A stretch of 64,000 bases of DNA. Origin: Pyrenula massariospora (taxonomy: Eukaryota; Ascomycota; Eurotiomycetes; Pyrenulales; Pyrenulaceae). Positions 41,937-52,401 of the stretch are shown one piece after another. The position numbers and the translations under genes were made by a program. The notes beneath the pieces were generated by a model. That model was not told the DNA's origin. It searched no databases and saw only the letters and a list, made by a program, of their open reading frames with translations. The stretch spans positions 124,001 through 188,000 of the forward strand of contig JAGFMI010000013.1 of NCBI GenBank assembly GCA_021030905.1, given 5' to 3'. Numbering within the stretch: the stretch's first letter is position 1; every line of letters starts with the position of its first letter.

Positions 41937-42833
41937 TGATGAGATAATCACCGCCCTTGAAAGCCTTCTGCAACCAGCAATCTCCTAGCTATCTACATAA
42001 AACGAAAAAATTACCCCATTATCTTATTTTCATTTAGCGGACATCAGGCGGCATAGCGACTTGGACATCTTGATGGATTTCATATCATCTCTACCATACA
42101 GACGTTGGGTCAAAGGAGGTTCAGGATACAGCAGTTGAGATGGCTGAGGAATAGCCGACCAAAAGGGGCAGAGAAGAGGCCTGATCATGACTGTTACGTG
42201 TTCCCTTTTACGACGCTCGGCATCTGCTTGGATTGGAATATCGGTCGGAGGTTTTGGGTACTACGTCTCATTTTAATCATTGAAGGATAAATACAAAACT
42301 TTTACATAACCAATTACATCAACCCATTTTTGGTCTGGAATTGAGCATGAGGAACGTCCTGTGCGTTGTCTACAAACATGATATGATATAAAAACTACTC
42401 TCAACCTTTACAAGCCCTTCCCTCCCTCCCTCCCTTCACAATATCTCCCTCCCAGCAACCAACGCCACCTGCCCTTCCAAACCCATACCACACACCTATC
42501 TCGAATCTATATCCCAAAGCCACACTACACCACCCTATATGCGCACCCTCCAAACCAAAACAGCCCCCATCCCATCCTATCCTACCTGTAGATCCTCCAC
42601 CTTTGTACGTCGTCGCGCAACCCCCCATCCCCATCCAGTTCAGATTGCAAAATCATGCACCCCCCTCCTCTCCTCCGCAACATTCTACATCCGGTCACTG
42701 CCAGAACTGTCGATCAACAACGTGGCATACCTAGCAGCCTAGGTACCGGCACTCCGAACCAGTGGTGCGCGCTAACCAAGGCGGGTTATCGGCCCCCTGG
42801 GCGGATAATACAGAACGCGAGGGGGAGGAGGAA

Positions 42834-42872
42834 GGGGGAAGGGGGAAATATGGGGGGGGATCCTGGGGGGGG
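42834..42872 (+). other. G-quadruplex motif in apparently non-coding DNA
   Basis: Four G runs of 5, 5, 8 and 8 bases with loops of 2, 6 and 5 bases. It sits in the G-rich half of a C-to-G composition switch like those at gene ends in this window, although no gene is visible here. Confidence 0.7.
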
Positions 42873-43387
42873 TATATCACACAACTACTGTGCAATGTTT
42901 GGGTAGGCCTCCGGGCTCTTAAGTTGAGGGGTTAGGGTTTGGAATTGGATGGCTGGGTTGGTTTGATGCGGGGTGAGGATACGGTACATTCTCCGCACTA
43001 CCTGAGGGAGTTATGCTCTGGGTGTAGGGATTGGATGTTCAATGTAGACAGATCACGATTATAATGATGATTGTGAGCGGTATTGTGAGGAATGGTGACG
43101 TCATTGAGGCATTTTGCGGCACGGTACGGTACCTACGGCGGATTGCTCTCCTGAGCGCAACACGCGGGAAGGGGAAGGGGAGAGGTTTTGGCTGACTCGT
43201 GGGGTGTGTGCCTGGGTTGCGGTGTGGGTCTAGGTATTGTACTGTAGTCGTACTTCTGTCTTATTTCTACCTTTCTTATACTCTAGGTACATTACTTCAC
43301 AATTGTAATGCTACGAGTAAGGAGAAGGGGACGTTGGAACGTTGAAACATGAGGGACTTAGTGTAATTGGCGATTGAGGGGTTGCGC

Positions 43388-43405
43388 ATGATGATGATGA
43401 TGATG
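43388..43405. repeat. ATG triplet microsatellite
   Basis: Six uninterrupted ATG triplets in gene-poor DNA. Confidence 0.85.
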
Positions 43406-45627
43406 GGTTTTTGTGCTGTTTGGCCACGTCAGTCAGTCAGTTAACAAACACGACTCCCTGGAGCTACGCTGCGAGGGCGGCAATCACAATTATGACGGAC
43501 CGACGATTAACAACGCAGGTCAAGAGCTCATCGCTTGGACACCTTCACTTAAGAACCACGGGTCAGCCTTCGCTGTCTGCAACTATTCACCTCGAAACCA
43601 TTCAGCAAGGCCCACCCACCACGATGGGGGCGGCCGCGGCTTCTGCACGCACGTGGCGCTGGCGTAAGAGCCCCCCGGGGACAGGGGGTGAGATCGTGGT
43701 GGATGGGTGGGTTGGGTGACCAGGGTAGGGGTGCGTTAGGGTTGCGACGCCGTCGCCGCCGTCTCCGCCAGTGCCCGGACTCGGCGGGAAGGATGGGGCT
43801 GGACTGGGCTTGTCGTTATGTTACGTCGAGTATGTGCTGGATTGATTGAAATTGATGAAGCGGTGAACTAGGGAGAGGTGTTTGGATACATTTCATTTCA
43901 ATCCAGTCGCTGATGCTCAGGGTGCGTACATAGAGGATTGTATGGTAGCATCACGACAAGAGGAGAAATGAGGATCGCTCGGCGGGTGATGAGGTGGCGC
44001 CTTTTAGACAGCACGGCGTGCATGAATGGCATAATAATGGCTTTGTGGCAGTTTTGATGGTCCCGGCTCAAAACCTAGCCTCCATTCCATGTGACCTAGG
44101 CAATAAAAGTGTGTTATCGACTTGCCGATTGTAAAGATAGATGAAACAAATGATTGTTGGTCTGTGTTAACTGACTCGGGCCGTGACTTTGTAGGCCTGG
44201 AAGAACGAGCCTCTCCAGGGATTGTAGTGTTGTGTCTGGCTGTTGCTGGGATATGCCAACAAGAACGATAGCAAGCAAACAGACAAGCTCCTGCCAGATT
44301 GCGCAATCCGCTACGAGGAGCGCGCTCTCTAAATACCTGCCTTTGCTACGTCTGCGGCGTACCTCCGAAGGCACCTTCATATCCAATCTCTTGTCGGCGC
44401 TTCATCCTTGAAACTCCGGAGCTCTCGGGTAACACAAAGCCAGGTTATTTTCACGGGAGCAGCTCCTCAATAGGGTAATGTTGCACAAGGCTCGTATTCA
44501 TATCAGGAACCTGTGCCACGGTGACCGGTAATGCAGGGTGATGGCGACGACTTTGAAGCAGGAGGGAGTTCTCGAAACACATGTGCAGGTCTGTCATGCT
44601 GATTTCGCAGGGGGCGGGTCGGCAGAACGGAGAGAAGGTGAGAGGGAAGGACGACTGTGAGGAACCAAGGGAGCCATTCTTCATGACCCAGGAGGGTGGT
44701 TGCGCTCCCCACTGGGCGTGGTGAAGAGTCGCCGTGCCCGAGAAGGAGATGATGAGCGCGTCGGCGATTGCTAGTGGATGATGTGCTGCATGCTGTTCCT
44801 CACCCTTGGCAGGCCTCTAAAAGGGAAAAGGATGAGAATCAAGTCAGCATGAAAGTATGTGTACAGTTCAAACCATGATGTGCGCCGCACCGTTCCTCTA
44901 AGCCTGTCATGGTAAGAACATCGCTGTGTGTCAGGTGTCAGAAACACGTCCTCGGTTCCGAGCTTAGCTCTCAATATTTCTCCTCGCTCCTGACATGTAG
45001 ATCAAGCGTAGATACACTTTGGTGGCTGACTTGGTCTGCATGCGAGCCAACCTCTCACACTTGGCACGCACGCACGCATCAAACAAAGCAGTAGGTTTTG
45101 TACCACCTACGCCGCATCCCCCCCTCTTTTCCCCTCCTAGTCTGCAGACGACCTATCCAAATATAGCGGCTCTTTCATATCGAACCCTGCATACTCCCAC
45201 ACCACCGTTCTTGCCGTCAGGCTTGAGCGCCGTGGCTTACGCACGCGTTTGTGATTGATGGACATTCCCTTTGTGCAAGAGCCGGATAACAAGATGAGGT
45301 ATAACCTTCGGTGGTGCCGATGTCATCGCCTATCAAGCGAGTGGAGGTAGTACAGACGGTTCTAAGGGACGGACCGCACCGTAGGGAGAGGCGGTGATTG
45401 GCCCCGGGTGATTGTTACTTAATAGCCTGGGGAGTCAAGCTGGGCAGGTTCAGATCAGATGGTACCTTTATACAGAAGCCTACATGCAAGTATACATCTA
45501 ACGGTTGATAAGCTAGTAGAAAAGGGAATTTTTCGTTAATTTTATCCTGAATCAAACGTACTGTCGAACACTGCTGTACTGGCGCTTGCGTGCCTGATGT
45601 CTATGCTAATCACCCCTTAATGGCCGT

Positions 45628-45788
45628 CCCTTCTCATCGTTAACGCCAGTCCCTTCTCATCATTAATGCAAGTTCCTTCTCATCATTAACGTCAATCCCT
45701 TCTCATCGTTAACACCAACCCCTTCTCATCGTCAAAACCAATCCCTTCTTATCGTCAAAGCCAAACCCTTCTCATTGTCAAAGCCATT
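45628..45788. repeat. 23-bp minisatellite, seven units
   Basis: Units start at 45628, 45651, 45674, 45697, 45720, 45743 and 45766; an eighth degenerate unit from 45789 overlaps the stop codon of the minus-strand orphan gene at 45795-45797. Unit core on the plus strand is CCCTTCTCATCGT followed by a variable AAC/AAA-GCCA part. Confidence 0.9.
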
Positions 45789-45794
45789 CTCTTC

Positions 45795-46916
45795 TTATCC
45801 GGTCATAACTGTCTTCAATACCATCTTGACAGCCGTCTTCATCGTAAAAACCATTCCCTTCGTCGTGATAGCCATTCCCTTCGTAGCCAAAGCCATTCCT
45901 TTCATCGTCAAAGCCATTCCTTTCGTCGCCAAACGGATTCCCTTCATCATCAGACGCGTTCCACCTACAAAGGTTTTTATCATCGTCTTCAACGTAGAAA
46001 TGGGTAAGCTATCGTGCTTGATGCCCTTAGTGTGGAGTTGTCCAACCTCTGCCCGCTCCTCAATATTTCCCAGAATATCATTGGTTGCATCATGAGACAG
46101 CTTCGACATCCGCCTCTGAAACTTGGAGCGCTTCTCAGACAGGTGGAATTGGGAATGAGACATGTGACGTTCGTAGTTCTCCGATGCTCTCATCTGGTAC
46201 TGATCTCTGGTCGGAATGCCGTTGACCGGGAAAGTCCCATTGATGACAACGCCGTTGTATGTAAGGTACTCTTCATCCTCTTTGTCGTGAGAGGTAGGGT
46301 CCTCGTCTTCGTCATAAGAATCATCTATCCAAGGATGATCATGATGTTCATCTGAAACGAACTCAAAATTTGTGTAGAATTTGCTAACGCAGCCGATCGT
46401 AGAGTTGACAAGTTCCGCTCCACGAAGGGCAAGCATTCGGAAATCGCCCGTATAAAAAAGAGGATCGATGTATTTGCTTGCTTCTCGGAACGTGACATAT
46501 TTCTGGAATTGCGATGGTGTCTGTCTTGCTAGATCCGAGGCAAAGGGTTTCGGTTCGGAGAGGATGATTAGCAGAGAGTGTGCTGGTCGAGTGTAGGACT
46601 TAGTTAGCGCTTTGTCGCCGAAGAAACTAAAGTGATGGCAGTATGTCGGATCAATTGACATTATTGCGTTGTGTCTTTCGATTCCGCGTCGTTCCCAATC
46701 TGCAGCAGGATTTGTTTGCATAGACCAGGCGTTTTGTAGCCATTCTTCGGGAGCTCCTTCATAGCCTGTGGATGCTCTCTCATCTTCGCTTTCGCGTTCG
46801 TATTCTTCTTCCTCCTCCTCAGCCCAGTCTTTCAAAAAAGTATTTGTAAAAGCATTGTGGGGATCGTCAGGTAGCCAAGATGGCCTAACTGGACGATGAG
46901 AACCGGGAGAATCCAT
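45795..46916 (-). CDS. Orphan protein with C-terminal heptapeptide repeats
   Basis: A single exon of 373 residues starting at an ATG at 46916. Not recognised. Seen: an N-terminal MDSPGSHRPVRPSWLPDDPH; a glutamate run (WAEEEEEEYERESEDE); a middle part of mixed composition (PADWERRGIERHNAIMSI is approximate to the AADWERRGIERHNAIMSID seen); aromatic-rich stretches (TYCHHFSFFGDKAL); an Asp/Glu-rich segment; then, over the last 60 residues, six 7-residue units of the type MALTMKG. These units are encoded by the 21-bp repeats at 45835-45960. The protein is probably lineage-specific. No signal peptide. Real expression is likely but unproven; the repeat tail may vary in length between strains. Confidence 0.65.
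   Translation of the reverse strand: MDSPGSHRPVRPSWLPDDPHNAFTNTFLKDWAEEEEEEYERESEDERASTGYEGAPEEWLQNAWSMQTNPAADWERRGIERHNAIMSIDPTYCHHFSFFGDKALTKSYTRPAHSLLIILSEPKPFASDLARQTPSQFQKYVTFREASKYIDPLFYTGDFRMLALRGAELVNSTIGCVSKFYTNFEFVSDEHHDHPWIDDSYDEDEDPTSHDKEDEEYLTYNGVVINGTFPVNGIPTRDQYQMRASENYERHMSHSQFHLSEKRSKFQRRMSKLSHDATNDILGNIEERAEVGQLHTKGIKHDSLPISTLKTMIKTFVGGTRLMMKGIRLATKGMALTMKGMALATKGMAITTKGMVFTMKTAVKMVLKTVMTG
45835..45960. repeat. 21-bp coding minisatellite, six units
   Basis: Units start at 45835, 45856, 45877, 45898, 45919 and 45940. They align with the neighbouring 23-bp units if two bases (TC) are removed, and on the minus strand they encode in-frame heptapeptides such as MALTMKG and MALATKG. 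Confidence 0.9.
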
Positions 46917-48381
46917 GAGGTACAGACGAGATGATGGAAGTGTTTATAGAGGAAATTGCGACCGAGCGGGACAATCGTGGCTGCTTCTGGTGAAATAATG
47001 GAGGAATTTTCGAGCAGCGGAGAAAATGTGACTGTCGCTGATCAAGAATTCTTGCAAATGCAGGGCTCGATGCAATACTGGTCTCAAGTGGATGCTGATG
47101 TATGTGGAAGAGAAATGGGAGAAACACGTGGGTAGGAAATATACAGCGGGGAGACGGCGCGCGCAGAAAGGTTTTTTTGCGCCGGGTCCCATAACACAGT
47201 TTCGGGTGACGGTATGTCCACAACCGCTGCGCTGTTGGTTTGTCCACAGCCTCTGCGGTGATTTGGATGCGAATGGCGTTCTTCATTTTCTGCATCGTAA
47301 AATTCCCCCAGTGATGTGAACAACTTATGCGATCCATGTGATAAGATGAGCAGAGGTCTGGCGGATCTCTGGTGCGAAGAATGAATGTTATCTGCTGAAG
47401 CAGTATTAGTGCCTTGTCTTCGGTAATTCTAGAGCTCGGCGGATGGGTATGAGACTGCCAATGATAAAGACCATTTCATAATAGAAGCAGAAACTCACCG
47501 TGCCAGGATTTTATCTGTTTGATCGTGGGGTGAAGCAAATACACGAAATTAAAAATCCTGGTGATGGGAGAAGTCAATGCGTCCAAGATCGATCCAAAAG
47601 CAAGAGTGTCGCTTGTGTTAACTGCGATCAAACTTCAATAAAATTGGAAAGATCACCGATGGGGTGATCTTGCTCATGATTGAGAGATAACGGAATTGTG
47701 GTCAGTCAGAGACAATTGAAACCGCTGCTGATTTATTATCTGGGTTGATTGACAGTCATAAGGCAGAGGCGGGTGGGATGAGTCTATGCATAGCATCTTC
47801 TCATGAGGACGCTTGTAGATTGAACAAATACTTTCAAACTGAAGAACGACTGTACTAAAAAATTTTCATCTTACTCAAAGAATGGTCGAGTATACTTAAG
47901 TTTAAAACTTTTCCACTCAACGACACTTGAAATGGACGACGGTGTCTGATCACCGGTCCGCCTCAACATTAGATTGCTAGGTACGAGACGACATTCGGAA
48001 GGAAAATGAGCATGATTCTCCATAGCGAAAGCTCAAAGTTCGCGATCACTATACGTAAAGAGTGTAGAGTCCTCGTGAGAGGGGCAATCTGTGATTTCTC
48101 TTTGTTCTGGATCGTTATGACATGTAGTGAGGACGGCCGTCGTGTCCAGATGAAGTCCGCAGCCTGCAGTGAGAGAGCCCCTGACCTGCGCCAAGCCTTA
48201 CGGAGACGGTGGTCTGTGCTCGTCTGAAAGCCGCCCCCGCGCCCCCGCATCTTCATCTCCAATTCCGCAATCGGAGCTTTGGAATGTTGACCTGGAATTT
48301 TAGCGTCGATGTCTTGCGTAATTACTGTCGAGAGTATGCTACTTTGCATCGAATGGCGATTCTCTAATTCATGGTAGACTT
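46917..48381. other. Intergenic, gene-poor
   Basis: About 1.46 kb with no supported gene. A perfect 9-bp inverted repeat with a 5-base loop lies at 47649-47671 (arms AAGATCACC and GGTGATCTT). Confidence 0.5.
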
Positions 48382-49614
48382 ATGTTGCTGAGAGTGACCT
48401 CTGTCCGAAGCCTTCTTTACGCACCAGAGCTCTCCGTCCTTCCGCCCTTCTGTGCTAGTAGGCGACCTCCTGCGCCGAAGTTTAGGCTTCTTACCTCCAC
48501 CATTCACAATCGCACTATGGCTACTGCAATGGGAAAGCGCCTTGAGGGCAAAGTAATCTGTATTACGGGTGCATCAAGCGGGATCGGCAAGAGCTGTGCA
48601 CAGGAATTTGCCCGCACCTCGCCGAAGAGCCTCAAATTGATCCTCACAGCCAGGAGAATAGACACACTGAAGGAGATCGCATCAGAAATAATCAAGGAAG
48701 TCGGCGATGGAGTTAAGATTTTTCCGATCCAATTGGACGTGAGCAAGCCGGCTGAAGTCAATGGCTTCATGAACAAGCTGCCGCCCGACTTTCAGGAGAT
48801 CGACGTGCTGGTGAACAACGCGTACGCCTCTCCCAAAGAAAATTTGTCATCTTCTGATAGCAATCCAGTGGTCTCGTGAAAGGCGTTGCCAAGGCTCCGG
48901 ATATAGCTCCGGAAGACATTGATGCTATGATTTCGACTAATGTTACGGGCCTTATCAACATGACGCAAGCTGTGATGCCTATCATGAAAAGAAGAGGGGA
49001 ATCTGGAAGTGGAGACATCATCAATATTGGCTCGATAGCGGGGCGAGAGCCATACCAAGGCGGGAGTATATATTGCGCGACCAAGGCATCTGTACGCAGC
49101 TTCACGGACGCGTTACGAAGAGAATTAATTGCGTCGAGAATACGGGTAATTGAGGTGGATCCTGGTCAGGTTGAAACGGTCAGTCGATTACACGTATATG
49201 GATTGTGCTTCCTAATTGCTGCTTCTTAGGAATTTTCTGTTGTTAGGTTCTATGGCGACAAAGCCAAAGCAGATGCAGTCTATGCGTGGGTACAGCCCTG
49301 ACCCTCGGATGACATTTTCTAATATTCTGCTACCAGCGGCTGCGAGCCTTTGACACCCGACGATATCGCCGAGGTCGTCGTCTTTGCCGCTGGCAGACGT
49401 GAAAATGTAGTGCTTGCAGACTCGCTAATCTTCCCAAATCACCAGGTGAGCTTCACTTGCACTGTTTTGCATCCCTGAGGGATGGTAGCTGATGGGTGGC
49501 CTTCCTTAGGCGGCTGCGACTGTAATGCATAAGAAGACTTGATCTTTGATTGCTGACCGTATCTGGCTCTCCTAGGCTGGCACGGGCGGCGCAATGTACA
49601 AAAGGCCTGCATGA
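48382..49614 (+). CDS. Short-chain dehydrogenase/reductase, YMR226C/serine dehydrogenase-like
   Basis: Five exons: 48382-48821, 48869-49178, 49230-49285, 49337-49445 and 49576-49614, giving 317 residues. Classical SDRs of the yeast YMR226C type oxidise 3-hydroxy acids such as serine with NADP. Seen: the nucleotide loop TGASSGIG at 62-69; the NNAG motif, whose Ala codon is split by intron 1; serine in INIGSIAG; the catalytic YCATK; the conserved DPGQVETEFSVVRFYGDKAK; and the ending AGTGGAMYKRP. The first ATG adds 45 residues rich in Arg and Leu (MLLRVTSVRSLLYAPEL), which looks like a mitochondrial presequence; a second ATG at 48517 would give the normal cytosolic length. The last intron is 130 nt. 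Confidence 0.88.
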
Positions 49615-50197
49615 GAAATGAAAGACTACATTCTTCTCACGCATCTGGCCCATATCCTATAGAAATCGTAGATATAAGGAGCTTGGATTGCCACGTCGGC
49701 TGTACCTGCCAAGCCTGATAGGGGAGAACCAACCCCAATTTTCACACTCCCCAAGCTTTTCCTCTGTTAAGACTTTATAATTGACCGACGAAATATCGCA
49801 GTCCTAGGCCGATGGCAGGCAAGCCAGCCAAGGAGCCAAGGAGCCTAATCAGCGAGCATGAAAACTTTTCATAGGTCAGAGGATGCTGGTACGAATTTTC
49901 TTATCAGGAGCTATCATTGACTGGTGACGCCCTTCTCCGCTCGTTGCAGCTCCCCGCGCCAGCCATCGTACAACCACCACTGACACGAGTTGGAGAGCTC
50001 GGTACCCATCACCTAATAGATCTCTTGATAAGAGCAAAGGTTTCTTGGAAGATGGAATGTGGCAAGGTGGTATCATTAATTCTATTTAACCTGTCGCCTA
50101 ATGTTTAATTATATGGGAAGAGCTGGGTTTTTAATGTTCTTCTGAATGTTCATACATAGCAGCATCTGTTTACTTACATAACCTTTCCACGATCCTC
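49615..50197. other. Intergenic, MFS promoter side
   Basis: 583 bp between two plus-strand genes. No gene or repeat seen. Confidence 0.55.
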
Positions 50198-51902
50198 ATG
50201 GCAGCCAGTTCGCCAGATAGCTCAGATACCAAAGATGGGGGACGTCGCTTTTCAAAAGAGATCGAGATCACCAAAGGTGACGGATTGGAACAAGCTGTTC
50301 TCACCACGGCAAAAGGCGAGTCGGTTTTCACCGTCGATTCAGCAGCCGAGAGAAAGCTAGTCTGGAAATTTGATTTACGAATCTTACCAGTGTTGGCCAT
50401 CATGTACCTTTTCAATGCTTTGGACAAAAGCAATTTGGTCGGAGTCTTCAATCCTTTTATTCCATCAGCGTTTGACTGACTGGCTAAGTAGGGCAACGCG
50501 AAAACAGCAGGTTTAGAAAAGACCTTGAAGCTCCACGGATCCCAATATAACACCATCTTGTCCGTGTTCTTTGTGCCATACGTTTTAACGGCACCTTTTC
50601 TTGGGATAGCTGGGAAGAAGTATGGACCGAGCAGAGTATTGCCATGCATGATGTTTGTGTTTGGATCAATGACGGTGTTGGTGGTTGCTGTGAAGAATTT
50701 TGGCGGGTTGATGTAAGAAAGTCACATCGAAAAGGATTTTGAGGTCCGTTGCTGACGCAGAGCTTTCACTCCTTAGGACTGTCCGATGGTTTCTGGGCAT
50801 GGCTGAATCCGCGTTTTTTCCTCTTGTGATCTACTATCAAACAACGTTTTATCGACGTGGAGAACTGGCAAGACGACTGGCCATCTTCTATGCCGCGTCG
50901 AACATCGCCTCTGCTTTTGGAGGCCTCCTGGCATTCGGAGTGTTTCAAATTCAGGGGACATCCCTTGCAGACTGGCGGTATTTGTTCATCATTGAAGGTT
51001 CCTGTTCGATGCTATTCTCCATTTTCGCATTTTGGTACCTACCTTATAGCGCGAGTAGAGCTACCTTCCTTACAGAAGAAGAGAAGCAGCTAGCTTTCTA
51101 TCGCATGCAAGTCGATTCGTCGTCAGTGGTCAATGAGGCTTTCAACCTACGCTCGGCCCTTCGGATATTTAAACACCCTACAAGCTGGCTTATTCTTGGT
51201 AAGCCGAGACTCTGTCCTCTTCTCAGTGATAAGTATATCGTTTGCTGACTACACCTAGGTATTGAAATATGTCTCGGCGTTCCATTGCAATCTGTTTCGC
51301 TCTATCTTCCGGTGATCGTCGCTCGCCTGGGATACTCAACGGTAAAGACTAACCTTTACACTGTGGCGCCGAACGTCTCTGGTGCAGTGATGCTGCTTCT
51401 CCTCGCATTCGCCTCCGACCTTTCCAGACTTCGCTTCCCATTTATTGCCTTAGGCTTCCTGTTCACTTTCATTGGCTTTATCATCTATGCCGCCATCGAC
51501 GCCAAGAGTCAGCTCCATGTTGCATACTTCGCCTGCTTCATGATGACCTGGGGCACTTCTGCGCCCAGTGTTATTCTAGACGTTTGGTATAACAACAATA
51601 TTGCCGACGAGAATCGTCGTGTCATGCTCACAAGTGTCGGTGTGCCCGTTGCCAATCTTATGGGAGTCGTGAGCAGCAATATATTCCGGAGTCAAGACGC
51701 CCCGAAGTACTTGCCTGCACTGGCAACAACAGCAGCATTTGGTGCGACAGGTTGTCTATTAACATTGATACTTGGTGCATGGATGATTATTGATAACAAG
51801 AGGAGAGATATTAAGCAGGGAGTGAAAGTGAAGGCTAGGGATATTCCTACGGAGAATTTAAGGGAGGGACCAGCCGCACCAGAATATCGGTGGTTTCTGT
51901 AG
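50198..51902 (+). CDS. MFS transporter, anion:cation symporter (Dal5/allantoate permease) family
   Basis: Exons 50198-50437, 50492-50712, 50777-51198 and 51259-51902 give 508 residues with consistent phases. Members carry organic anions such as allantoate, nicotinate or pantothenate with protons across the plasma membrane. Seen: a hydrophilic N-terminus of about 60 residues; the family signature LDKSNLGNAKTAGLEKTL formed across intron 1; FFVPYVLTAPFLGIAGKKYG; the TM4-5 motif TVRWFLGMAESAFFPLVIYY; DWRYLFIIEGSCSMLFSIFA; a cytoplasmic loop after TM6; and six further membrane segments. Twelve segments can be counted. The substrate cannot be read from the sequence. It lies downstream of the SDR gene on the same strand, but a functional link is not shown. 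Confidence 0.88.
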
Positions 51903-52401
51903 GAGTGTCTAGAGCCAGAGGCTGGCTTGGTCACAAGCATAGACGATATTCTGAAGACTGGACGACCAGCAATCAGCACCGGGCAACTTGATGCTTTCTC
52001 TGCGGCTTCTATCACAAAGGTCCCACTGGTCCCCGCTCTTTCTAAACGAACTCCGATTGGCTGGCAGAGGCTGGCAGTTTCTATGTAGCTCCAAATGCTT
52101 GGCATCAAAGCCGCCTACTGTGTACAATTTTCGATGATCCTACCGGCTAGGCTGCAGATCTTCATATGCATTGTTATGGTGCCTGATCGTTGCAAATAGA
52201 TTTAAGAAAGCTTTCTGATCCCTCATATACCATAGAAGAGATCTTCGTGTCCCATGGCCGGTTATATCGTGACATGTGCTCTCTCGGCCGTTCAACTCAC
52301 ATCTGGTTGGCGGGAACGGTGGCTGTGACTGAACACAAATTAAGTAATTCAAACGGTCGGCGCAGATACTGACAGTCCTCTTGAAACGAGCATCTGCTAC
52401 A
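51903..52401. other. Intergenic, GEA promoter side
   Basis: 499 bp between the MFS gene and the GEA gene. No gene or notable repeat seen. Confidence 0.55.

Larger units (their letters stand above)
41937..45627. other. Gene-poor, compositionally patchy DNA
   Basis: About 3.7 kb without a supported gene. It includes a C-rich block (42410-42660) followed by a G-rich block (42770-43000), an ATG/CAT triplet repeat at 43388-43405, a GC-rich patch at 43610-43800 and CGCA repeats near 45061-45075. No transposase, reverse transcriptase or terminal repeats seen. Confidence 0.55.

Noticed and set aside
42925-43740. TTAGGG words as a buried telomere
   Set aside because: Only isolated single copies occur, with no tandem array.
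37411-45627. Transposon or virus-derived element in the gene-poor island
   Set aside because: No terminal repeats, target duplications or enzyme motifs could be found on either strand.
48382-51902. Metabolic gene cluster made of the SDR and the MFS transporter
   Set aside because: Two adjacent genes with housekeeping-like families and housekeeping neighbours; no synthase or pathway regulator next to them.
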